Below are positions 53,087-64,000 of a DNA stretch of 64,000 bases, piece after piece. The notes under the pieces were generated by a model. That model was not told the origin of the DNA, made no database searches, and was given only the letters and a program-made list of their open reading frames with translations. A program made the translations under genes and the position numbers. Within the stretch, counting starts at the first letter, position 1; every line of letters starts with the position of its first letter. The DNA comes from Hevea brasiliensis (Eukaryota; Streptophyta; Magnoliopsida; Malpighiales; Euphorbiaceae): positions 60,854,619 to 60,918,618 of the forward strand of contig NC_079507.1 of assembly GCF_030052815.1 (NCBI RefSeq), in the 5' to 3' direction.

Positions 53087-54319
53087 ACTTATGGCCATTG
53101 AATTGAGATAGTCAAGCAAATAAAAAACGTTTTTGTGTTATAAAAATTGAATTTGAATATTTTTGTTATCTTTTTTAATTAACATATATTGTAACTTACC
53201 TTATAATAATGATTACTTATTATAGTATTAAGAGAGTAACCATTAAATAATTTGTATCTTACATAAATATAATTAAAAAATTAATAACTTAATATATGTA
53301 AAAAAAATTAAATAAATATTTCAATTAATTATATCATAAATTAATTAAAATTTATTATTATAATAGATAAAATGTATTTAAATTAAATTAAATTAAATAA
53401 AAAAGAAATTTTAATTGAAAATTAATTTGAAAGTAATAATTTATTTTAATTTAGAATATAATTAAAATTACATTAAAAATAAAAATTATAAATTATTTAT
53501 GTATAGCATAAATATTATGCTAGCAATACAATATAGCGATTGTCTCTTTCATAATATAGAAGCAATGAATGCATAAAATTTAAATTTTTTTTTTGTTTTC
53601 TATCAATTAATTAACATGATAATTAAATGGCTTAAAACTCAATCACATTTATATATTTATTAAAGAAATTTAATTTAATTTATTTTTAATTTTTTTAATT
53701 TAATTTAAAATTTTTAATTTAATTTAAAAATAAAAAATTAAATTTCTTAATTTTTGAATTTAATTTAAAAATAAAAAATTAAATTTCTTAATTTTTGAAT
53801 TTAAATTAAAAAATTAAAAAATTTAATCTCAAAAATAAAGAAATTAAATTTCTTGATTTTTAACTTAAATCAAGAAATCAAAAAATTTATTTAATAAATT
53901 TTAATTTTTGAGTTAAATTGAATTTAAATTACAACTTTTGATTTTATTTAAATAAAAAATTAAAAATAAATTAAAATTAAAAAAAATAGAAATTAAATTG
54001 ACCATTTTAACATAATTAAAAAAACCATTTCAAATGAGTCCTTGATGGAAAATGCTATAAAGAAGACGTGAAAATTCAGAATGAGGAAGCTCAAAGCAGC
54101 TGACGCCATTCTTGGAAGTGAAATTTACTGCACCAATGAAATCAATGCCATTTATGTTAAAAATATTAGATAACGTAATCAATTGATTGAAATATAAATA
54201 AAATAGAGTATTTTATAAAATGCCTACTAAAGTTTTTTTCTAATTTAATTAATTTCATTAATAATTATTTTTTAATTTAAATTTTAAAATAAATCATAAA
54301 ATGTTAAATTCTTAATTTA
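52168..54319 (+). repeat. Repeat block A, copy 1
   Basis: It starts AACACCATCGCCTAC and runs to TGTTAAATTCTTAAT, matching block A copy 2 (61260-64000) in the same orientation with moderate divergence. It contains a (TAA)n(TGA)n compound microsatellite at about 52699-52743 and a (TAT)n run at 53021-53083. No coding frame is recognisable. The match may extend past 54319, since copy 2 is cut by the window end. Confidence 0.88.
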
Positions 54320-54437
54320 TCAAACTAGATAATATATATATATATAACACATTAAAGGAATTAAATTAACATAATTATAAAAATAATAAAATAATCTATT
54401 AATTAATTAATAGTCATTTTATAAATGAGAATTTAAT

Positions 54438-55063
54438 TTATATTATATACCTTTACAAACTAGGTAACAAAAAAGAAGCCATTTCACTTCTTAAAAAAAT
54501 TACCAATTCACTTAATATAATTTAAAAAATAATAAAATAATATATAAATATTAGCTTACCAACTTATTTAAAAATTTAAAATTAAATAGTACACAATTTT
54601 ATACTATTTATCAAATATAAAGTTATATCAGTTACTATTAAAAATATATAATATTATATTAATTATTATATTTCTATAAAAAAATATTTAGAGAAAGATA
54701 TTTAATAATCATTTAAAAATAAAATTTTATAAATAGGCATATAATTATTTTAAATTTTAATATAAATTTTAATTATATTTAATATACTTAATTAAAAATT
54801 TTAATATTAACAAAATTTTAATACAATTTTAAAATTAGAAAATATATAAAATAAATATTAAATTATATAATTAAAATAAAATAATAAAAAACCCGTGCAA
54901 AGCTGACTAATTATATAATTCCGTTATATAGTTACCATACAATCAAGTAATTAATTTAAAAACAAATAAATTTTGCAGAGAACTTTGCATATTCCAAACC
55001 TGTTCTTTGCTGCATCATGCTCTCGCAAATTTGCTCAGATGAAAGGTAGAGGTAGGTAATAAA
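54438..55063 (+). repeat. Repeat block B, copy 1
   Basis: It shares AGCCATTT..CTTCTTAAAAAA, TAAATAGTACACA and the end AGATGAAAGGTAGAGGTAGG with copy 2 at 56487-56942. It has about 180 extra bases (about 54780-54955) including an ACCCGTGCAAAGC word. Non-coding. Confidence 0.8.
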
Positions 55064-55142
55064 AATTTCAAATTAAAATAAAGTAAATAAAAAAAAATCC
55101 CAAAATTTCTAGATCACCTTTGACTTACAATATTTATTTATT

Positions 55143-56229
55143 TAAATCCAAGAATCCAAGTGAATTTTGGAAAAAATCTTCTATTCATATAAGAATAAAG
55201 TCAGAGTTCATTTATGAATAGGTTGAACTTTTCAATTGAATTTTATATCTAATTTCATGTACTCATTATACATATATTTAAATTAATTTTATTTATATAT
55301 CAATATAAATATTTAATTCAAAGATCATTAAATTTATTCTCATATACAATTGGGTATATATTAAGTAAAATATAATAAAAACCATTATTTATATCTTCTT
55401 TTTTCTACGATACGATATCATATATTCTTAAATGGATCAACTGTTTGGTTTATTGGTGATAATAATATTGAAAAAAATATTCATGCATTGAAATTTGTTA
55501 TTTGAACCTATCGAGATTTGTGATTATTTATCTTTTGAATACTTATTTCTTCAATTTAAGGCGTTGAATAAAAAAAAAAGAAAATTTTTATTAATGATAA
55601 TTTTAAAATTACATTAAATATATGAAAAATACACCTTTTCCGTTAATTTCAAAATGCTTTTAAATTTTTTTTATAAAATTTAAGAAAATAATTAAATTAT
55701 CTCATTTTTACAAAAAAATTAATAATTAATTAAAGTAGTACCTTGAAATCTAAAAAAATTGATGAGGAACATATAAATGTATTGGAAACAATAATAAATA
55801 AGAGTAAAGTTGACAAAAATAATTAATACTTTCTTAATTTTTTAAGATAGTAAATAAAATTAGACAAAAATATTATTTTAAAAATATTTGAAACATTGAG
55901 TTGGATCAAGGTTAAAGGGTGGAATAAGGTTGATTTCGAGATCAATTCTCAGCTTTTAGTTCAAGCTATGCAGATATAGAATGAATTTCTCTTACTGTAG
56001 TGCTCTTATAGATGATTTTCGTTTTTTTTATATAGAGTATCCTATTTAGTAACTTATTTTTTGTTAAGAAATCAAGGACCAAACAGCTCATTTAATTACT
56101 AGAGCTACAGTTGTGCATTCTAACGAGACTGAATAGAATTACATATCCCTTTCTTTCATTGATGATTTATTTCATTTCGATAATATTGCTCAATAATATC
56201 ATCATCTTTTAATCTTAAAAAAAAAAAAC
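55143..56229 (+). repeat. Repeat block C, copy 1, with RNase H-like remnant and poly(A)
   Basis: It matches 58753-59806. The last 300 bases (55888-56188) read, with stops and frame slips, as an RNase H-like domain of the type at the 3' end of plant LINEs and related RVT_3 sequences (LSWIKVKGWNKVDFE, SQLLVQAM, then FIDDLFHFDNI). A run of 13 A at 56217-56229 follows, as a LINE tail would. No reverse transcriptase is seen upstream. Confidence 0.55.
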
Positions 56230-56486
56230 AACAATTGAAATGGGAGAGAGAAAGTGGTACTGCTTAATAGATAAGAATTTCAAATATCCATTTAAGGGTT
56301 CTTCCTACATACCACTAAGTTATTATTCCATTATATATTTACAATCTTTAAAATTATTAATTAATAATTGTTTGCCTTCAATTAATTAATAATCTTATAT
56401 TTATGGGCATACAATAATTAGCCATTTGGTAATTATCACTATCAATGTGTTCGACTTTTGCATGTATAAATATTCTTAAAAATTTA

Positions 56487-56942
56487 TATTATATAGCCTT
56501 TACAAATTAGCTCATAGAAAAAAGCCATTTAACTTCTTAAAAAATCACCAAGTAACATATGAAAAGACTTCGTGTGATATAATTTAAAAAATAATAAAAA
56601 TAATATATCAATTAACTTATCAACTTATTTCAAAATTTAAAATTAAATAGTACACATTTTTATACCATTTATTAAACATAAAGTGATACCAGTTGCTATT
56701 GAAAATATAAAATATTATTTGAATTGTTATATTTTTATAAAAAATATTTCGAAAAAATATTTAATAATTATTTTAAAAATAAAATTTTAATTTGGTTTTA
56801 ATAAGTATATAATTATTTAAAATTTTAATTGAAAATACAAATAAATTTTGTAGAAAACTTTGTATACTCCAAACCTGTTCTTTGCTACATCATGCTCTCG
56901 TAAAATTAGCTCAGATGAAAGGTAGAGGTAGGTAATAAAAAT
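56487..56942 (+). repeat. Repeat block B, copy 2
   Basis: Diverged second copy of block B, in the same orientation and about 2 kb downstream of copy 1. It ends with the same AGATGAAAGGTAGAGGTAGG words. Confidence 0.8.
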
Positions 56943-57968
56943 TTTTACGGTTAATCTAATAATTATTTTTATTAAAAAATTTTACTTTAAATCACTATAT
57001 AAATAAATAACTACTACCAGCTAATATTTAACCGTTAATAGTTAATAAAATAACTAATATTGCTGAATATGTCCAAAGTAGTGGCTGTTGCAGACTACAA
57101 AATGAATATATATATATATATATATAATTATTTTATTTATAATTATTTATACAATTTTTTTATTAAATTAATAATTAAATATTTGACTTATTATATCATA
57201 AATTTTAATTTATAACATTCTAAACCTGATAGTCTTCTTTAAAAATTTTCAAAATAGTAAAGAGAACTCATAGTTTCTTTATTTTGTAACTTTCATATAT
57301 ATCTCCCTCACCTTACCATACATAGCGAATGTTGACAAAGATGGTGACGGGTACGTAAGATACTTCTAGAGCTGCATCAAATAATAAAAATCTATTTTTA
57401 TTTAAAGAATAAATTATTATTATTTTTATTATTATTATAATTATTCGTAAAATCTAACTCAATAATATTAAAAATTAAAATTATCTCTAAAATTGTAAAA
57501 TTTTTAGTTTAACTCTTATCAATTGTATTAAAAAAATCATAAAATAAGCTTTGATCAATGATATTAAAGTAATTTTTTAAAATTAAGAAGTTTTAAAATT
57601 AAACTAATTATATTAAAATTAAAAAAATTATTATCATAAATATCTGAAATACGTATGTGACTTTGATTAAGCATCGAAAGACTTTTATATTTAATAAAAT
57701 TAAGCTTCCAAAGACTTGAAAATGGAGCAAATATTATTGTCATCAAACCCATTATTCTTCCCTATAGTCTTACATATATCGGATCACATTCGTTCAATCC
57801 TCGCGAGTGAAAATATTTTCCTTTTCATTTTTTTCTTATAGGCCACGTATGAGTATATATATAATTTTGTTGACATCTACTGTTTGAATATATAATTTTG
57901 TTGACATCTACTCTTTGAATTTCATTCTCAATAAAATCAATTTCTTCTCGCAGAGGTCAATGACTTAC

Positions 57969-58054
<86 letters not shown>

Positions 58055-58752
58055 TTAATTTTACTTTTAAAGAGAATAGTCACTGCTCAGCAATTTTCCG
58101 CCACAATTCACTGTAAATTAATTGTTGCCAAAAATTCAATATGAATTTTATACGAGGTTTCAAATCTCCTTTAAAAAAATTATTAATTTTCAGCAAAAGA
58201 AAAATTTTTGAAATTATAATTAATGACATTTGTAATGTAAAATTGAGCAGTTCTTTGATGTAATTTTCTAGAATTTAAATTTTAATTACATTTTCTATGT
58301 TATGAAAAAAATATTCACTAAATATACGTGTATGATGATAATTATGACTGAATTTTAAGACGAAAATTTTGATTTGGAAAAGGAAATGCATCGATTTTAA
58401 TTCCTTTTCTTATTTACGAGTAATTAGTTCTGAATTTTATTGATTGAAAAGCCAGAGTATTAATTAGAGGAATCATTGGAAAAAGGATTTATCCTTATGA
58501 ATTTGGATTTAGATTAAATATATTATTTATATATTTAAATAAAAATAAATTTAAATTTGATATAAATCTCATGTATTTATGATAAATTTAAAAATTAAAG
58601 ATTTAAAATAATTATTTTACTTTATTATTTTAAATCTATCATAAATATATCAGCTCTACATGATATCATAATTTTTAATATTTTTTATTAAAATTATTTT
58701 TATTAGGCAAACAACATATTTTTAAATTTATAAATTTTAAATTAAAAATTTG
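56943..58752. other. AT-rich spacer with long (AT)n run
   Basis: No gene is seen. The notable item is an (AT)n microsatellite of about 80 bases at 57971-58051, with shorter runs near 57107-57125. Confidence 0.7.
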
Positions 58753-59806
58753 AAATTTAAATCCTAAAATCCAAGTAAATTTTGGACAAAATCTTCTACT
58801 CATATAAGAATAAAGTTGAGTTCATATAAGAATAAGTTAAACTTTTTTATTGAATTTTATATCTAAATTCATGTACTTATTATATATATTTAAATTAATT
58901 CTATTTGTATCTCGATATAAATATTTAATTCAAAGATTATTAAATTTATTCTTATATAAAATTGGGTTTTTATTAAGTAAAATATAAATATAATAAAAAA
59001 AAGATTATATATATATATATATATATATATCTTCCTTTTTTACAATAAGATATCATATACTCTTGAATGGATCAACTATTTGATTTATTGGTGATGATGA
59101 TGTTGAAAAAAAAATTTTCATGCTTTGAAATTTAAAGTTTGAACCTATCAAGATTTGTGATTATTTATCTTTTGAATACTTATTTCTTTAATTTATGGCG
59201 TTGAATAAAAAAAAAGGAAAATTTTTATTAATAATGATTTTAAAATTACGTTAAATATATGAAAAGTATACCTTTTTTGTCAATTTGAAATGTTTTTTAA
59301 AATTTTTATATTAAAATTAAGAAAATAATTAAATTACCTTATTTTTATAAAAAAAAAATTGATTAAAATACTTTTGTAGTACTTGAAATCTAAAATATTG
59401 ATAAGGAAGACATAAATATATTGAAAATAATAATAAATCAGAGTAAAATTAAAAAAAAAAATTAATACTTATTTTTTCTAAATAGCAAATAAAATTAAAC
59501 AAAAATATTATTTTAAAAATATTCGAAGCACTGAGTTGAATCAAAGTTAAAGGGTGGAATAAGGTTGATTTCGAGACCAATTCTTAACTTTTAGTTCAAG
59601 CTATGTAGATATAGAAAGAAGATTTCTCTTACTATAATGCTCTTATAGATGATTTTCGTTTTTGTGATGTAGACTATCCAGTTTAATAACTTACTTTTTA
59701 TTAAGAAGTCAAGGGCCAGACAACTCATTCGATTGCTAAAGCTACAGTTGTGCGTGGTAATGAGATTGAATAGGGTTGCATTGATGATGTACTAAGTTTT
59801 GATAAT
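58753..59806 (+). repeat. Repeat block C, copy 2, with RNase H-like remnant
   Basis: Second copy of block C. Its RNase H-like part (59523-59806) is partly better kept than in copy 1, for example VRGNEIE and DDVLSFDNI, but has several stops (Trp and Gln positions). A short (AT)n run lies at 59006-59030. It is followed at once by a gypsy-type LTR start. Confidence 0.55.
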
Positions 59807-59809
59807 ATT

Positions 59810-61259
59810 TGTAACACCCTCACTATAGCGATTTCGTACATTCTACTGTTTCGGTGACTGGCATCGGTCCGGACAGCTAAAACATCTTTAAAAATATTTA
59901 GACTAGAGTGAGAAATTATAAATAACTCAAATATTAATAAGAAAAATTTAGGAAAAATTTTAGAAATAAAATACAACCAAGTTAAATGAGTCGGTGCCCT
60001 AGCGTTGGGTAATCTAATAGGAAGTTGCTATTTTCACAGCTAGAAGCCCTAAACCCAGTGGAAAATTCATGAAATAATTTTTGGGACTCCAGAGAAGAGT
60101 CATTGAGGTTTCGATGGCATTAGAATGCCAATAAAATGTTTAAAAAAATTTTTAGATAGGTACAGACGATTTTAGGCTCGATAAGCTAAACGGAGGGCAT
60201 TTTGGTCATTTCATCTTCAGAGATGATTTTTGGCCGACTTGTCCAGTTAAGTAATAATTATTATGACATAAAATGTGAATAAATATTGCTAAAAATTGAA
60301 TTGAAAATGAGTAGAAATTTGGTAGAAAAGAAAAGAAAGAAAAAGAAGTTAAATTGGGAATTATGATATCATGCTTATGTAATTAAGAATTTTCACCCAA
60401 TCACCACTTAACAAAATGACTTAAGAGATAAAAGGGACACAAAATAAGATAAAAACAAAAAGAAAAATCCAGCAGCCACCATCAACCTTGGGCAGCCAAA
60501 ATATTAGAGAGAGAGAAAGAGAAGAGAAACTCCATGGAAGCCTTGGTTCAAGCTTGAGTTCACCCACCATTTCACCTTAAAACCCCATCATCCCTTCACA
60601 AAAATTGATCCTCACCACTAGCACAATACTTGGACAGTAAAAAGGAAGAGAAAAAAAGGAGTTCTCAAGCTTTGAGAATTGGCTAAATCAATGTTAGTGC
60701 CAATTAATCTTTAATACTTTGTGTATACATCATGGAGAATATGAATTGAGTGCGAAATTAAGCTAATTTAAACAAATTTTGCATGGTTAAATTTCACCAA
60801 ATTTTGGCAGCCTTAGGGTACTTAGGGTTTCTTTAATTTGAATGAATTATAGTTGTGCATGGCTGCTATTGAACATGAATTTGATGCTTTAACTCATTGA
60901 TTGCATGTATATGAGGAATTGAAGTTGTTTGAGTTAGGGTTTGGGACACAAATTTGAGATTTGCTCATGTATTGGTGAAAGGAAGATCTAATGGTCAATT
61001 AGTGACTATTTGGCTATGTGTAATTAGGAAGTGAAGTGATTTGTGTCATGGGAATTGAAGTTAGGTATGCTGCCTAGTGTGACCTGCAAGATTGGGTGTG
61101 AGTCCAGCGGATTTGGGCATCTATAATTTGAGTTGTGTAGGTTTAATTGGTGCAAGGCCAATTAGACATGAAATTAGATCCATAATGGCACAACTTTAAT
61201 GAAGGAAACCTGTCCAGAAAACAAACTTATGATGCTCTAAAAATTGACCAAATCCAGGT
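59810..61259 (+). mobile_element. Truncated gypsy-type LTR
   Basis: It starts TGTAACACCCTCACTATAG, a typical Ty3/gypsy LTR beginning, directly after block C copy 2. It has the balanced composition and CGGTCCGGACAG-type words of such LTRs. It stops without a CA end at the start of block A copy 2. No primer site or coding part follows. It belongs to a different family from the element at 32742-41631. Confidence 0.6.
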
Positions 61260-61820
61260 AACACCATCGCCTACCATGAAATCCGTTTGTTAGCAAAATT
61301 TAGCAAGTAACACTACAAGAAAAAAAAATCTCGACAACATGTCATTGGATTATAATAATGTATTCATGAAATATTTACTTTATAATATGAAAAATTAAAA
61401 ATTTAATAATTTTATTAAGGGAGCTAGGCTCCTATAAAACCTCCTCCTAATGCTTTTGTAATTAACACTGGAGACATTAGTGGTAATAATTTTTAAATCA
61501 AAACAAAGATTAAAAAAAGATTATTGATATCTCTCTATATATATATAAACTAGAAAGATATTTCTAAGATAATGATACATGACACTTTCTTTTTTAGAGA
61601 ATTTATCAGGTATCACTCTTTATAAATAATTTTTTTATTATTTAATTTTTTTATTTCTTTTTTAATTATCATTATTATTTATAATACTCTCTTAAAATTT
61701 ATTACTTAAATTATTATTTATTTATAATTTAAATTTTAAAAATCAAGATATTTTATGATTAAATACAATATTTAAAAATTATTTATATTATTTTTTTTTT
61801 ATAAATTCTACATGTCACCC

Positions 61821-61868
<48 letters not shown>

Positions 61869-62459
61869 TCACCAATGTCCATTAATTATTAATTTATAAT
61901 ATAATAATTAACTATTATATAATTTAATTAATTTTAAATTATTTTATATCTTTAATAAATATTTTTATTATATTGTTATATTTTCTATTATTTTTATTAT
62001 GAAATCTTTATTAAAATTGCAGTTTATATAAAAATTTTAAAAAATAAATTATAGAGATTTAATTTATTTATAATTAGTATATATTATTTTTCATATTAAT
62101 AATTTAATATTCTTTTTATTTCACTTTCCTAAGATTAATTAAAACTTATTATTATTATTATTACCAACTTATGGCCATTGAATTGAGATAGTCAAGTAAA
62201 TAAGAAACGTTTTAATGTTATAAAAATTAAATTTGAATAGTTTTGTTATCTTTTTTAATTAAAATATATTGTAACTTACCTTATAATAATGACTACTTAT
62301 TATAGTATTAAGAGAGTAATCATTAAATAATTTGTATCTTACATAAACATAATTAGAAAATTAATAACTTAATTATAATTTAAAACAATTAAATAACTAA
62401 TTAATAAAAAATGAATAATTTAATAAAATTAGAGAAATTGTATTTTTATAAATAATTTG

Positions 62460-62496
<37 letters not shown>

Positions 62497-64000
62497 ACTT
62501 TAAATAAAAATGTTATTATTTTTACATAAAAATTTAGTTACTAATAAAAATGATTAAAAATAATTAAAGTGGTACATCTTTTAAAAAATAGTATGTATTT
62601 TTAATACTTATTATATTAATAGAAAATGATGATATTTTAAAATTTTAATTTTTATCAAATGTATTTATTTTATATCATAAATTTACGAAAAATGATAATA
62701 TTTTTGTGAAATAGTTATTTTATAAAAAAAATATTATTAATAAAAAATTTACACTTTACAAAAATTTAAAAATATAATATTTTTAAAAAACAATACAATA
62801 AAATATTATTTTAAAAAAATAATACAATAAAATATTATTTTAATTAATAATAATGTTATATATTTTCATTATTATTAAAATAACATTATTTTATTATTAA
62901 TTTAATATATATTTTTTTAATCTAAAAAAATAAGTATCTACTTATATAAATTATGAGATAAAATATAAAAATTTCATAAAATTTAAATTTTTTTTAAATA
63001 AAGTAATTTTATTACATTTTAAATGAAATAACAATGAAAATTATTATTAATATATGTATAAAAAAATTAAATAAATATTTCAATTAATTATATCATAAAT
63101 TAATTAAAATTTATTATTATAATAGATAAAAATGTATTTAAATTAAATTAAATAAAAAAGAAATTTAAATTGAAAATTAATTTAAAAGTAATAATTTATT
63201 TTAATTTAGAATATAATTAAAAATTACATTAGAAATAAAAATTATAAATTATTTATGTATGGCGTAAATATTATGCTAGCAATACAATATAGAGTTTGTC
63301 TCTTTCATAATATAGAAGCAATGAATGCATAAAATTTAAAAATTTTTTTGTTTTCTATCAATTAATTAACATGATAATTAACTGGCTTAAAACTCAATCA
63401 CATTTATATATTTATTAAAGAAATTTAATTTAATTTAATTTTAATTTTTTAAAAATAAAAAATAAAATTTCTTAAATTTTGAATTTAAATTAAAAAAATA
63501 AAAAATTTAATCTCAAAAATTAATAAATTAAATTTCTTGATTTTTAACTTAAATCAAGAAATCAAAAAATTTATTTAATAAATTTTAATTTTTGAATAAA
63601 ATTGAATTTAAATTACAACTTTTGATTTTATTTAAATAAAAAATTAAAAATAAATTAAAATAAAAAAAAATAGAAATTAAATTGACCATTTTAACATAAT
63701 TAAAAAAACCATTTCAAATGAGTCCTTGATGGAAAATGCTATAAAGAAGACATGAAAATTCAGAATGAGGAAGCTAAAAACAGCTGACGCCATTCTTAGA
63801 AGTGAAATTTACTACACCAATGAAATCAATGCCACGTATGTTATAAATATTAGATAATGTAATCAATTGATTGAAATATAAATAAAATAGAGTATTTTAT
63901 AAAATGCCTACTAAAGTTTTTTTCTAATTTAATTAATTTCATTAATAATTATTTTTTAATTTAAAATTTAAAATAAATCATAAAATGTTAAATTCTTAAT
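61260..64000 (+). repeat. Repeat block A, copy 2, runs off window
   Basis: Same order of sequence as 52168-54319. It differs by an insertion of about 680 bp (about 62372-63049), by a pure (TAA)n run at 61819-61866 where copy 1 has (TAA)n(TGA)n, and by a much shorter TAT run near 62143-62163. The inserted part has an (AT)n run at 62464-62492 and no coding frame. Confidence 0.88.

Overview
This 64 kb window is plant nuclear DNA, almost certainly from a eudicot. The evidence is intron-split genes with GT-AG junctions, a plant phytochrome, very AT-rich intergenic DNA, Ty3/gypsy and Ty1/copia LTR elements with plant-type priming sites, and hAT-type MITEs. A Malpighiales/Euphorbiaceae genome (cassava or rubber tree type) is plausible, but that is only an inference from the gene content and AT-rich style.

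Layout. Four protein genes can be rebuilt exon by exon with consistent reading phase. (1) A CTD small-phosphatase-like protein on the minus strand (coding 2815-8455, first exon and promoter near 10.1-10.4 kb; 476 aa). (2) Phytochrome E on the plus strand (14460-21826, 4 exons, 1126 aa), with an antisense decayed copia element in its last intron. (3) A MEI2-like RNA-binding protein with three RRMs on the minus strand (22789-28269, 12 coding exons, 862 aa), convergent with PHYE. (4) Cytosolic ribosomal protein eL32 (RPL32) on the plus strand (46394-48425, 133 aa). Its 1.5 kb first intron carries what looks like a cluster of box C/D snoRNA genes. One of these has a 14-nt complement to a conserved 25S rRNA segment.

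Between MEI2-like and RPL32 sits a full-length 8.9 kb Ty3/gypsy element (32742-41631) with long terminal repeats, the 5-bp target duplication TAAAA, a tRNA-iMet primer site and a purine tract. Its RNase H, integrase and C-terminal part is one continuous frame broken only by five stop codons. The 3.3 kb where gag, protease and reverse transcriptase should lie is C-poor and unrecognisable. From about 50.8 kb to the end there is no recognisable gene. That part is AT-rich DNA with large diverged duplications (three repeat blocks, each present twice), remnants of an RNase H-like domain from a non-LTR retroelement, and a truncated gypsy LTR.

The genes do not form a pathway. PHYE is a red/far-red photoreceptor, RPL32 and its intronic snoRNAs serve ribosome synthesis, and the phosphatase-like and MEI2-like genes act on protein phosphorylation and RNA. 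The most rewarding parts for a second look are the snoRNA cluster inside RPL32, the duplicated splice donor in the MEI2-like gene, and the odd gypsy element.
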